From Colletotrichum lupini (Eukaryota > Ascomycota > Sordariomycetes > Glomerellales > Glomerellaceae): 64,000 bases of DNA. The notes under the pieces are model-generated. The model did not search any database, was not told the origin of the DNA, and saw only the letters and a list, made by a program, of their open reading frames with translations. The DNA is taken from assembly GCF_023278565.1 (NCBI RefSeq), contig NC_064676.1, forward strand, positions 744,001-808,000. The letters run 5' to 3'. Each line of letters opens with the position of its first letter. Position 1 is the stretch's first letter. The translations under genes and the position numbers were made by a program. Below are positions 26,960 to 38,607 of the stretch, piece by piece.

Positions 26960-27164
26960 TATTAGATTAGAAGTCTAATTTAACCGTGGTATATAGCCGA
27001 CTACGTAGGGGCTAATTAGGGGCCCTATTTACGATTATCGTAGCCAGCCTAACCTACGGTTAGAACCTCCTTTTTATACCTACTACGCAGATATTCATAT
27101 AGTTCAATTAATCTCTTCGTCAACTACGGTTCGAACCAACTACCCTGTAATAGGGATACTAACA
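26960..27164 (+). repeat. 3' LTR of copia element
   Basis: The 205-bp direct copy of 20129-20333 ends in the unmutated ACTAACA and is followed directly by target duplication ATCGC. Confidence 0.93.
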
Positions 27165-27169
27165 ATCGC

Positions 27170-28020
27170 CGAGTTGACACCTCGGAAGGCCGAGGGATCA
27201 TAGCTACAGCCTACGCCACGTTCTGGTCAAAGTCCCACCCGGGAGGAAGCCCGCGTCACCCAGTCGCGTTTGATATGAAGCAATTTCTCTGCGTACCCGT
27301 GGAATGACATCGCTTCGGCCTCAAAAAGTCTTCTGATGCTAGTGGAGGTTGGGTAGATATCCCACTGAAGTTACTTTTTCTGCATTTCTGCAGCTCCCCT
27401 CAGCGGATCCTCCTAGTCACACGCTGTAGTCTTCCTATCTTGTAGAACGCTACTATCCGAAGGATGGTGGGCCGCTGGGTCCAGGTAGAGGCTAGTAGAT
27501 CTAAAGCTATGCCTCATGCAGGTGTGGCTGTATTCCTTACCGAGTAATGCGATGAGAAAACATTTCATACCATGCCCCCGTACGATTGCTCGCGTGTTCA
27601 TGGGACAACATGGAGCGGTGTCCAAATGCTTGGCTGGTCCACGAAGGGCATTGAAGGATATCCTCTAAGGAAACTGCTAGAAATTAAACCAGTGACACGT
27701 CCAAGGAAAGGATGCAGACTGAGTAAACAAATATTGTCCAACATAAGAGCGGGTTCGCCACATGGTTTAATGCTGTAGACTTCAACTGAAAGTCGTCGAA
27801 GGTTTGAGGCTAGTGAAAGAAGCAAGAAGGTTGATGACTATTCGGATATTTATTCGAATTACTAGGTAAATGAACCAAAAAATCCAGAGTATTGGCATAG
27901 GGACCGAAGTCTTGAGTGTGTGTGTGCCCTCCACCAAAGTTTTCGTCCCCTCCATGGATGAGATCCGGCAGCACAAAGATCTCCAAACCAAATAAACCCC
28001 GAGCCCGCCATCGGGCCTAA
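27170..28020. other. Intergenic between copia element and FTR1 3' end
   Basis: About 850 bp of normal composition holding the 3' flank of FTR1. Only short frames of up to 75 codons with no recognisable product. Confidence 0.5.
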
Positions 28021-29313
28021 TTATTTCAGTGCGCTTGTAGTGGTTGACATATCCTTCTTGGGTTCGTTGACAGAGTGTTCAGTAGGCGTAGATGTTCCTG
28101 GCATTTCCTCAGCGGACTCGACCTTGCCAGCAGTCTTTGGCTTCATGAGGGGCCAGTGACCATTGACTTCGTGGAATCTCAGAAGCACAAGCCAGCAAAT
28201 GACAAAGATCCAGTAGACATTATACGAGATGACAGATCCGTAGGTGGCAGAGTTGTTCCAGCCGAAAATGGCATTCAGGAGACCCCAGCCACCGCCACCG
28301 TTCAACTGAGGGCTGCAGCACTGCAAGAAGTCAGTCTCGCGATCACAGGTCCCATTTCAGCGCGTGTTTGGGTACTTACGTTAACGTGCCAAACGCTTCT
28401 GTCGATATCGTAGGATCCAGGACCTGCGCCAACCTCAGCCGCATCACCACCGACGGCTGTGTTCCATTCCTGTGCTTCGAAGAACCACACGGCGCGCGAA
28501 AACAGACCAGCAGCGACGATGTAGAGCAAGCAGGTAGAGGCGACGAGGAAGATTTGAATCTTGGAAGTAGATCCGCTCCTGAAGATTTCTCGTTAGAGCC
28601 TTCTGGCCGACCATTCTGGTGTGATAATAATTCTTACTTGTAGAGGAGGTAGCTCGCAAAAACACCAACGATCAAACCAACCACGACCGGGAGGGGTACG
28701 GCAGTAGCAGGTGCTGCGAAAGTGACGCCAAAGATAAAAACGATCATCTCAATTCCCTCTCGCAAAATAGTGATGAGGGGTAGGAAGAACATGACGTATT
28801 TCTCCTGGTTCCGCTTGAACCGAGAGCCAAACGTCGAGGTCGTTGTCTTTGCTTGGGGCTCCATGGCCTTGGCAAGTTTGGCGCGCCATTTGTCTTGCAG
28901 CTTGCCAACTCGAAGGAGAGCAACTCCCATGAGCGTGATAATGATGGATGCGAAAAGAGCAAACGAGCCTTCGTAGTAGTATTCGTGCGCTTGCCAGCTG
29001 TCTCGACCGACTCCGTAGAAGACACCGATGATAGCGGCCGCGACTATGATGCAGAGGGTGAGGCCGAGGGCGGTTCCCATCCAGACCTGCGTCGCGTGAC
29101 GGGTTAGCATAACGCGACGAAGTTCGCAAAAGGATAAAAGCTAGGCCAAGACTTTACCTGTTTACGAAGAGCCTTGTAGACAGTGACATCGCGTCCGGGG
29201 CCTCCGAGGGTCTGCTTCAAGAAAGCGAGGAGAACAGAGACAATGATGCCAGTCTCCAAGGACTCGCGGAAAACGACGAGGAAGACGGGGACCGAAAATA
29301 CGTTGACGGCCAT
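28021..29313 (-). CDS. FTR1: High-affinity iron permease, FTR1 family
   Basis: Four exons (29313-29158, 29086-28638, 28578-28380, 28320-28021) give 367 aa. Introns are 71, 59 and 59 bp with GTAAAG/GTAAGA/GTAAGT donors and CTAAC/CTGAC branch sites. The frame is continuous. The two Fe-binding signatures of the family are present as RESLE (residues 16-20) and REGIE (161-165), each in a membrane segment. About seven membrane segments are visible, and the C-terminus is a polar cytosolic tail rich in Thr and Glu. Family knowledge: FTR1 forms a plasma-membrane complex with FET3 and imports Fe(III) made by it. It is transcribed divergently from the FET3 gene across 1.17 kb, the usual arrangement in ascomycetes, which strongly supports shared iron-repressed control. 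Confidence 0.96.
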
Positions 29314-30484
29314 CTTGCTCGTGATGATGGGATCAGTGTGAACCTGTTGGATGAAGTCTAGTTCGGAGCGAAGGTTGGAGGTCTCTTAGCCGAGATCGAT
29401 GAGGCGATGAAAGTCTTTATCAATCTGGCTTGCTGATCGAAGGGGAGTAGTCGTGCCTATCGGATCGAGTCTGGTGCTTCTCCAAGCCGAGCTCGGAATC
29501 GGAGGGGTCTAGGTATGTCGACACGGCAATCATCGGAGGGCAAAGAGTCCAGATGAACCCACCAATACATGGGAGGTCGATATTGTAAAACTCTGCGGAT
29601 CTTGGAGGTGTGCTGATTCTCCTCCCATCACCTCAGGGGTGGTTGATGGATCGATTAGATTGGATTACCAGGTCCGAGCTGGGCAGGAAACAGATCGAGA
29701 AGAGCGGGTGTTTCTCGGCTAGTCCTATCAGGTATTTTCTCCTCCAAACACTTGCGATGATCATTGGCGCTCAACGTGAGTCGTGACACTCGTACTACGC
29801 TGTTAAAATTGCTTCCACATCCAACACAGCGGCGCTCAAACACAATCCTGGTAGCCATGTCGTTGAATGTATCTCGACCGTACCGCTACAAGATGGATCT
29901 AAAAGCAAGCTCGAACCGAAGATGTCTCCACAAACGCAGGCCGGTCGTGTGATGGTGGGGGGCGACGGGTGGAGGAGGCCCCGAAGGGTCTCCCGGTGCT
30001 AAGCATTTCTGCCCTACTAGTCTAACCCCGGTGCTTGCTGATCAGATGGATAAGATAATTGAGTGATTTTTGTGCCGGCATGGATTTGGCTTTACTTCCA
30101 TGGAAAGTGGCGTCCCGGAAACGTTGCCTCTGAGAGACCCTGTTCGTCTAGAGTCGGCCAGCCTCCGGGAGGGAAGAAAAATCAGATGACTCCGATATGT
30201 CCCCCGATACCCCAACCCGTTCAAGTTGAAAGGATCGAAGACTGATATCGGCGGCAACGGTTGCTCCTCCTATCTTCCCTTCTTTCCCTTTCAGTAGGGT
30301 GTCACCCACCTCGTTTCCTGTCGAAGAGCCAGAGATAAGTTCTCGTCTTCCTCTCATCGACAGCCAGCCAGGACATCGCGCTCCTCGCCAATTCCCATCG
30401 CGGCTACTTCTGTCATTCGAGACAGCCTACGGAAGACACGCCATAGACCATCTTCACTGGACCATAGAGTGAACTGAGGTCGCC
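29314..30484. promoter_or_regulatory. Divergent FTR1-FET3 promoter with GATA-type cluster
   Basis: The 1,171-bp intergenic region must hold the promoters of both genes. At 30041-30058 lies ATCAGATGGATAAGATAA, which combines a partial ATCWGATAA match with two GATAA cores. It lies 444 bp before the FET3 start and about 730 bp before the FTR1 start. ATTGG (inverted CCAAT) occurs near 29670 and 29763, as would suit the CCAAT-binding/HapX iron regulator. That these sites bind SreA- or HapX-like proteins is inference. Confidence 0.55.
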
Positions 30485-32613
30485 ATGGTCAAGACTCTGT
30501 CTCTCGCGCTCGCGTGCCTGGCCTCGCGGCTCGCTGCTGCAGGGACAGTCAACTACGACTTCACTGTCGGCTGGGTCACTGCCAACCCCGACGGTGCTTT
30601 CGACCGCCCCGTCATTGGCATCAATGGAAAATGGCCCATTCCCCAGATTGAGGCCAACATTGGCGACAATATTGTGATCAACGTGCACAACGACTTAGGC
30701 AACCAGTCCACTTCGCTGCACTTCCACGGGCTGTTCATGAACGGGACCACGCACATGGATGGTCCGGCCCAGGTGTCGCAATGCCCCATCCCGCCGGGCT
30801 CATCATTCCTCTACAACTTCACCGTGAGTAGTCGCACCTCATAACGTTATAGTTCGCATGGCAACGAACTCTAGCAACGGAGTGTTTACTAATTCCAATC
30901 TTCACGGTGATCCAGATCACCCAACCGGGCACATACTGGTATCACTCGCACACCATGTCCCAGTACCCAGACGGACTCCGCGGCAGTCTCATCATCCATG
31001 ATCCGGACAATCCCTATGCCGGGGATTACGACGAGGAAATCGTCTTGACGCTTTCAGATTGGTACCATGAGCAGATGCAGAACCTCATCCCGCCGTTCAT
31101 GAGCAAGACGAACCCCACCGGCGCGGAGCCTGTGCCAAAGGCAGCGTTGATGAATGAGACGCAGAACCTCACCATCTCGATTCAGCCAGGCAAGACCTAT
31201 TTGATGCGCGTCATCAACATTGGTGCTTTTGCAGGACAATATCTCTGGTTTGAGGGGCATAACATGTCTATCATCGAAGTTGACGGTGTCTACACACAAC
31301 AGGCGACTGCTGAGATGATCTACCTGTCCGTCGCCCAGCGCTGCAGCTTCCTTCTCACAACCAAGAACTCCACGGCCGAGAACTTCGCCATCGTCGGTAG
31401 CATGGACACGGTAAGCTTGAATCTTCCAGAATGATGCAGATACATAAGGCCGTTCGTGAAGAAACCATCTCAAATGCTAATGTAGATATTTTCACCTCCA
31501 GAAATTGTTCGACACTTTGCCCGATGATCTGAACTGGAACGTCACAGGGTGGTTGGTGTACAATGAGAGCAACTCACTTCCGGAGCCGGCATTGATCGAT
31601 GAGCTCAATCCTTTTGACGACATGACGCTGGTACCACACGACGAGTTGGCTCGTTTCGGAGAGCCAGACCAGACCGTTGAGCTCAACGTCATCATGGACA
31701 ACTTGGGTGATGGTGCCAACTATGCGTTCTTCAACAACATTAGTTACAAGGCACCAGTGGTTCCGTCATTGTACACTGCACTTACAACCGGTGCCGATGC
31801 GGAAAATGCCGAAGTCTACGGCGACTACACCCACAGCTTTGTTCTGAAGAAGGACCAGATCGTTCAAATCGTGGTCAACAACCTGGATTCCGGTCGCCAC
31901 CCGTTTCATCTTCACGGGCATCACTTCCAGTCCCTATACCGTGGTGAAGAAGAGAGCGGTACTTTTGCAGACTCAAACATGACTGAGAGTGACTTCCCCG
32001 CCGTCCCTATGCGCCGCGACACTCTAGTCCTCTGGCCTGATGGAAACATCGTCCTCCGCTTCAAGGCAGACAACCCAGGTATGTCCTTGCGATCTGGTTA
32101 AAACTGGGATTTATACTAATCCTCTTTTCGTATAGGCATCTGGCTGTTCCATTGCCACATCGAGTGGCATGTTACCTCGGGGTTGCTGGCGACCTTTGTT
32201 GAGGCACCGCTGGAGATCCAAAAGTCCCTCACTCTGCCACAGAACCATCTCGATGTTTGTGCAGCTGGAAACGTGCCCGTTGCAGGTAACGCTGCCGGCA
32301 ACACCAAGAACCTTCTGGACCTCAGCGGCCAGAACGCACCTCCCGATCCGCTCCCGGCTGGGTAAGTATCAAACTCCTCACGGCCTAGATGTACCTCTAA
32401 CAGGATTTCAGATTCACGACCAAGGGAATTGTCGCGTTTGTTTTCAGCATCATCTCAGGCGTTCTGGGCATCTGCGTGGTTTGTTGGTACGGCATGGCGA
32501 ACCACGTCTTAGAGACCAACAACCCCGCCGCTACGATGCTGAATGTCCAAGAATCATCCGGCTCGGCCACAGAGGGCGAGACTAAGCGACCTGCCGGATC
32601 GACCGAGAACTAG
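30485..32613 (+). CDS. FET3: Multicopper ferroxidase, FET3 family, membrane-anchored
   Basis: Five exons (30485-30823, 30916-31410, 31502-32078, 32136-32361, 32412-32613) give 612 aa. Introns are 92, 91, 57 and 50 bp. A signal peptide (1-20) precedes three cupredoxin domains. All four copper-ligand blocks are visible: HFHG (79-82), HSH (123-125), HPFHLHGH (411-418) and HCHIEWH (476-482). E184 in NPTGAEP aligns with the Fe(II)-oxidation glutamate E185 known for yeast Fet3p, which favours a ferroxidase over a laccase. A single C-terminal membrane helix (about 550-572) and a short cytosolic tail match Fet3p topology. It oxidises Fe(II) outside the cell and hands Fe(III) to FTR1, whose gene is divergent. 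Its 3' end converges with the next gene at 90 bp. Many N-glycosylation sequons are present. Confidence 0.96.
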
Positions 32614-32702
32614 AATGACGCGGTGGATACCCAAACGATACCTGTTTCTTAACAATCCTATTTAATCTATTTTGGTATATCCAAGCACTTTCCATCCCAG
32701 CC

Positions 32703-33723
32703 CTATCCAGGCAGCTCCGCCACTGGAGTCTTCGGCGATTGTGCCCATCCTTTATCTGGTTCCAATTTTGGACTGCCCCTGTATCCAAAGCCCGCTGGTT
32801 CGAATTTGAAAGGCCGGGAGGTGCCGTCCAACTCAGTTGCTTCGGACTCTGGCCGCGCCGAATTCGCTTCATATGGCTTGGCCATACCGCCTTCGTACCC
32901 ATTTCCCTTTTCAGTCGCATTATCCATCTCTGCCGCCCCCGTTTGTCGCAATTTCCTTCTGGAGTACCATATGTATATCAAAGCAGCCATGAGGACCAGG
33001 CACCCTCCCGCGATACCAACGCCGAGTCCGACTTTGGTAGTTGTCGTCAGACCCGCCGTATCGTCTGATGAAGAGGTTTGTGTCGCAGTCGGCTGTGATG
33101 TTGTGCTTGATGCTGTTGTTGTGGGAGGCTGAGCTTGAGCGGTCGTCGGGGCAGGTGAAGTTGGAGTCGGGGTTGTATTGGGCTGTGTAAGAATCGGGAC
33201 ATAGCCAGGCTGCCAGATGACGCTTCCTCCAAGTGAGGTCGGAAGCTGTACAACGTTTTGGAGGATCGAGGAATCGGTGAAGGCGACGGTTCGGGATGTT
33301 TGTGGGCACCAGCACGCGTCTGCTGATGTCAGAGTCGTGGGCTTCGCCGATTGTTCGCAAGCCACCCATTGTTCTGAAGTGCCGTTGCAGTAGACTAGAC
33401 CTGCCCACGGTTGATCTTGATATCAAATAGTTAGTCTTATGCCCATGGATACATCTCTCTCATCATGGCGACTGCGACTTACCACTCATGGCTCCTTTAT
33501 CCGGACAACTCGCGTCTCGATAGTCTGGGTCGCTACAGCCCGCGAGATATGTGATTCCGAACCGACCATTGTAGCAAGCATGGCTTGACAAGCACATGTC
33601 GCCGCCCTGGCAACAAGTCTTGTACCCAAGGTCTGCATTTCCACACGGAAACCATTCTCCCACCTCGTCTCCTGGTCCGTGGTAGCATGTACCATTGCTG
33701 ATGTAGGGATTTGACGAGCTCAT
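32703..33723 (-). CDS. Cys-rich single-pass membrane protein, uncharacterised
   Basis: Two exons (33723-33483 and 33415-32703), with a 67-bp GTAAGT intron and GACTAAC branch site, give 317 aa. Residues 1-120 hold 12 cysteines, including a CC pair, and NGT sequons. Residues 158-205 are a Thr/Ser/Pro stalk. One membrane helix spans about 209-231, followed by YSRRKLR and an acidic/polar tail of about 80 residues. The layout suggests an external Cys-rich head, an O-glycosylated stalk and a cytosolic tail, as in fungal wall-sensor-like proteins. No signal peptide is present at the chosen ATG; the open frame upstream begins with GTG, so a missed 5' exon is possible. It converges on FET3. I do not recognise a named function. 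Confidence 0.75.
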
Positions 33724-35277
33724 GATGTTTTCCTGTCCCACATTCCTCCCCCGTCAACAAGATTTCCTTCGTTGTCGTCGCAGTCCACCGGTAGACTTTC
33801 GCGGATGTGCTCTTGTCGTGAGGAGGGAAGTTCGTGAGGGGCAATAATTCGGTTCTCACTTGCAACGGAGAAAAAGAATGGCTGGGACGGTGACGAACAA
33901 CGCGGGAGGGAAAGGGTGGGAAAGCATTGGTAGCTATATCCCTTGCGGTCCTAATTATGACGGCGTGGGCCATGTCTTAGGTTGGCTGGTTGGACTGTTT
34001 GCCAGGGCAGATTGCCAAGGCCTGTTGGTGCAAAGAGATGCAACCGGTCCCGTGGACGAACACTTTGTGCATCATCACCCCAAAAAAGAAAATGATCAAC
34101 TTTCTACCCCCCCTTGGAGCTGAGTCTGTCCGAAGCCGAGACTTGTCACGGCTGCTGTCAATACGAGCCCTGCCAGCTTTAATGCGTTTTAGCTCTAGAC
34201 TTTTGGCCTTTATCCGACCAACAGAGGTTTCTCTGGAATGTAGCCAATGATGCCAAACGCCGTTTTCAATAGTGGGGAACGAAGTCCTCTGGGACGAACC
34301 GTTTGACGGTTTCGAATGAACAACTCTGTTGGTTTTGCATGGTGCCACGCTCAGCTCCTGCACGCAGCTACCCGTTGAATACTGCGCCTCCTCCGACAAT
34401 TACAACTCAGCAGGGATTTATTGCAAATTCGTTTGCCTTCCAAATTCTCAGCTGCAGTCTCGCTCCATGCGGCCAGCACAGCTTCAAGAATCAAGGTGCG
34501 TCGTTGCTCAGTCTCCTTCGCCGTTGACGGTAAGCGAGGCCAACGGGTGCGACCTGCATGAGACTGACGCGGGGACATGCACCGATGCGACCATCGACGC
34601 GGGCTGCTTTGAAGGCTCGCGGCCGAGTAAGACATTGCGATACAGTAGCGTGTTGTCCCGAGAGCAAGGGAGGCTAGCAGGGCTTGGATGTGACGCGCCA
34701 ACTCAATACCCATCCGGACTGATCTCGGTGTCCGCAAGGAACAATCGATTTTTGACATTTGGGGGGTCACAAAGACCAACAACGTGGTTGCAGGGGAGAA
34801 CATGCATGGTTTCCGGATTGCACCGGAAGTCGGCACGCATGAAAGGTGGTTGAATGACCATCTCCCCGACAGACTAGGTTCTATTGAGAATGATTGCATG
34901 ACAAGGCACAATGATAAGAGCCAACTGAGACCTTTCCCATTTTCTCCTGTTCTCTGTTGGCTTCGTATGACATCCAACTCCATCGATGTCGCGATAGCCC
35001 GAGGGCCGTGCCGGCGAGGTGGGTATCGGATTCAGTGGGTCACTCGGGGCCGGGGCAGTCGGGCTTCCGGGTCCCGGCAACGAGATTCGGTCTCCAGAGA
35101 GGATCGAGGAACTCCGACAGCCACACCCAACGTAATCAAAGAATAGATCTGAAAATCTCATCATCTTAATGTTGTATACTGATTTGTTTGAGGAAATTAG
35201 TAAGGATATTGGTCAACAGTGTCATGCCTTCAGCACTACATCGCAGTCGGCCTTAAGCCATGTCGCATCGGAGGCAA
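33724..35277. other. Intergenic, no supported gene
   Basis: About 1.55 kb of normal composition. Overlapping frames of 170-210 codons lie on opposite strands (34329-34853 plus, 34351-34983 minus), but neither has domain, signal or intron evidence, and they exclude one another. The left part is the promoter of the Cys-rich protein gene. Confidence 0.5.
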
Positions 35278-36494
35278 TCAGTTGAATCCATCCGGCCAGT
35301 AAGCCTCAAGCCACTCATATGGCTCCTCGGGCTCGTATGCGTTCTCCACAATTCCCTCCCACTCGGTGATGGCGTCTCTCGTCTCGTTGTACAGGGCGTA
35401 CTTCTGATCTGGGCCGGTGCCAACCGTGATTGGAACGGTTTGCATGTTGTTTGCAATCTCTTTGTCGACCATCACCTTCAAGTCTTTCAGCTGAGTGTTC
35501 TTGATGCGAATCTCGTCGCCGTAGTTAGGGTTAATCTATCGATGACAGGATATTAGCCGCATGTCAAAGACCCAGGCATAATGATTGGGTACTCACGATG
35601 CCCATCCTGTTGCCATTGACTGCGATAACGTTCTGAATGGTTGCATTCCGCTTTGACTGGTTCAGGCAATTACCGCAAGATTGGTAGAAGGTCTGAGGTA
35701 TAACATTAGTGGGATTTCTAACCATGGTGAGCATGGAGAGAGGTTTGACGAACTCCGAATCCATCAGCATAGAAGCCAGTGATGTTGTACTTCCCGCCAA
35801 GAGAGTTGTCTTGGAAGATCTTCCAGAAAGGTCAGCAATTTTCTTACTGGTCATGGCGCAAAGAGAAAGGCCGACCTTGTCAGTGGCATTGCGAGCGCCG
35901 CCACCAATCACTCTCAGTTGAGTGTTCAAGCCCTTCGAGGTGAGGGCGTCCTCACAAACATCCTCCCACCACACTGTCACACAATCAGCTTAGCACTTCT
36001 AAAACAGAACACTGTCCCACCATTCTCAACCCATGCGTCGCCCAATGCATGGATTCCCTCAGCCTGGTGTTTGCCAATAATGACGTTGCGGATTGTTGAG
36101 CCAGGGAGAAGATTGAAGACCGCGTCGGCATCCGTTCCCTCTGCAATGATGGACAGAGTTAGTATAGGTTCTTGGATCATAGAAGAATCACACCGGGGTC
36201 AAACATGCCAGCTTGTTCATTGCAGCTGCCTTCAACACGCTCGTAACGCTTCATGCCTCCGTCGAAGACCTGCCCAGGAAGGATGTACATGGCTTCCTTA
36301 AGGACGACAGTCTCGTTCGGAACCGGGAACTTGGTGATAGGAAACGGGAACCGCGGCGGTGGCCGTTCACCAAGGTCGCCTTGCGTCGCATCTGCGGATC
36401 CGCCTGGGCCATCGCCTTGCTGGCGACGCTCAATGGCAGCGGATTGGGCCAGAGCAAGCAGAAGAGAGAAAGCTGATGCGCTGGTGACCTTCAT
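35278..36494 (-). CDS. Secreted pectate lyase, polysaccharide lyase family 3
   Basis: Six exons (36494-36194, 36140-36021, 35973-35876, 35819-35754, 35692-35597, 35535-35278) give 312 aa, in frame throughout. Introns are 47-61 bp. A signal peptide (about 1-18) is followed by a Gly/Asp/Pro-rich linker and then the PL3 beta-helix domain. PL3 hallmarks include the TIRNVIIG...EGIHALG run, VWWEDVCEDALT, and the Cys-containing FYQSCGNC segment. Family knowledge: PL3 enzymes cleave polygalacturonate by Ca-dependent beta-elimination outside the cell and are common in plant pathogens. The start ATG 36494 was preferred because the longer open frame begins with TTG. Several donors are non-canonical at positions +3 to +6 (GTGTGA, GTGGGA, GTCGGC, GTTCGT), but each junction restores family sequence. 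Confidence 0.92.
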
Positions 36495-38607
36495 GGTGAC
36501 TGCGGTATGCAACGATCTCGGTGAAAATATCAGGTCGCGTTGAGAGCGTCAAAAGCCTCGGACTTTCTGCGATCAATCAAGAACCTGAGAGAACAATCTT
36601 CACTATTCGATGTAACCTGAGCCTCTTGCAGGTCGTCGTGCTTCTTTAATACCTAATTTTTCCACGTCTTTCACCTTTCAGTCCAAACCTCTCAGAGCTC
36701 TCCGAGTTGCGTGGTTGATGGATGACATAGCTCCAAGAGCTCACATCCAACCCCGTCATTGGTGCTACCCTACTAGATCGTCAAAAACCTCATGGGAAAG
36801 GGAACATGTAGGAGAGAATGCAACGGAGGATTGAAGGTCAGAATTCCCATGAATCAATGCTCGAGGATGGGCTTACAAGCCCCTTGGCAAAGCTTGGCGT
36901 TTGTTGAGATGCCCACGCTTGAGCGGTCTGGCGAACGCCGGGCTGATGTCCCAGCTGGCCGGCGCGACCCCGGACCCGCACCCCGCTCATTATTATTGGG
37001 GAACCGAGAGAGGTGGGATTTCCTCCGGGAAAAGAAAAGCTTGGCTTCATGGGTCGAAGTCTGGATGCCTTCAGGCGAGGCTGACGATCTTGCGGGGAAA
37101 GAAAGATTGACGTCGTTGGGGGTGCGGGGGCAAAGATGATAACCTGGAGAATCCAGCTGTGACCAGCAATACATTGCTAACTTGCATCAGAGATTATTGG
37201 TCAATAAGCAGGGGCTTAGTGTCAGTCACAAGAATTGTCTATGGTATCTTCAGGGGCCTCGTCTGAAAGCAACATTCTTCATTTGCTTTACGAAAGAAGA
37301 ACATTCGCACGACAACCCCAACATAGGATTATTGGGATAACGTATTCTCAGTCGATAGACCTGGTGAGACTGCTGGAAGAGGATTATCATCTAGGAATAA
37401 GTCAAAAACTGATAAAAGTTAGAGAAGAGAGTTGGAGAATGTGGCGTCGTGATGGTTGCTTGCCAAGCCATGTACGCCATGCGTTCTAAGTGGCACAGGT
37501 ACTCGCGTCCCTCATTACCACCACTAGAGACAGTAGAAGAGTACTTGGCAGGCTGCGAGCCAAGTCTCATCTGCACTGGCTTGTCTTTGCCCCGACCTTT
37601 CAGCATCGCGAAGTCTTACATCAGGTCACCAAGGATACATACTGGGGAGCCTGACCACTACATCGGTGCCAAGATTGACCAGGCAAAACAATTCCCTCCA
37701 ATAGTGTGTTATACATCACCTTTTATGAAGAAACCAAGAGCATATGTGAGCATAATCTGCACGTGGTTGCAACAAAGGACGATATGTGTAATATGGGAAA
37801 TGAGCAGAGCACCTGCCCGCGATTTACCTGCCTATAAGTAAGCAGGTAAGTAATATAGTACAAACGGTTGCGTATGAGACTTCGACCATTCAGGTTCTCG
37901 GTTGGTAAAAATCCTACTGTCTTCAATTCTCGTAGTTTCCTCACGCAACATATGCCAGGGCACGGAGACCGATATTTCTGAGAGTGGATGGCAATATCAT
38001 GGCTATCACCTGTTCACGAATGAACACATTCTATGTGTCCGCATCCAGCCAAACCATTGGTGTCAGCGTCACTGGGCAGTGGTCTATCATGGCTTTCGCA
38101 CGTCAAGATACTCGAAGCCAACCTGACGTGATATACCTGCTCAAAAGTGGAGCGTATCTCAGCCATCGCCAAGATCGTCAGGTACAGCTTCAAGATCTAA
38201 GGTGGCATTTTGTCGGTCTAGTCATCGATCAACAACTAAGACGCTGCAGACTACCTAGCTCACCGGGAATTCATGTGAACGGCACACCCCCACGCATACT
38301 TCCTCGAGGCTTCCATTACTGAGTAGGTCCAAGCAGTAGCGCGTGAGTGGTCAGAGTAGGATCGCTATCACATGCCTCCACATCAACTTGAACCTTGCAG
38401 AGAATAGGACCAATTGGAACAATGTGGAAAACTCAACTTGGATAAGAGGCCTGTGGGATGTGCCGTTCACATGAATTCCCGGTGAGCTAGGGGCGTCACC
38501 AGGTTACGAAACTCCTTTAAGTCATAGCAGCAGATCGTGCCCCAATATTAGTGTTGGCTTGTACTGATGCTGCTTGTTCTTCCTTGCTATATCAATATGT
38601 GCTATGC
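36495..38607. other. Intergenic, with a 33-bp inverted repeat
   Basis: About 2.1 kb of normal composition without a supported gene. The part next to 36.5 kb is the PL3 promoter. The only clear structure is the inverted repeat listed separately. Confidence 0.5.
38254..38491. repeat. Perfect 33-bp inverted repeat around a 172-bp spacer
   Basis: Arms 38254-38286 and 38459-38491 are exact reverse complements; each contains CCGGGAATTCATGTGAACGG. Pairing continues imperfectly for a few bases inward. No clear target duplication was found, so a MITE is possible but unproven. It lies 117 bp beyond the stop of the sugar transporter. Confidence 0.8.

Larger units (their letters stand above)
20129..27164 (+). 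mobile_element. Complete but RIP-dead Ty1/copia LTR retrotransposon
   Basis: The element is 7,036 bp with two 205-bp LTRs, flanked by the 5-bp duplication ATCGC (20124-20128 and 27165-27169). The plus-strand interior is riddled with stops but keeps copia order. Integrase-side sequence precedes a reverse transcriptase with a TQAYIQS-like block and a KxLKPLYGL-like block near 25,650-25,770. The RNase H end (a YTDS..LxKYLVKLGT-like run) lies near 26,590-26,790, close to the 3' LTR. CpA is nearly absent throughout. Because both LTRs and the target duplication survive, this is one clean insertion that was later mutated. It separates the ferric reductase from the FTR1/FET3 pair. Confidence 0.92.

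Noticed and set aside
34329..34983. Opposed frames of 174 and 210 codons
   Set aside because: They overlap on opposite strands, lack domain or intron evidence and start without context; treated as chance.
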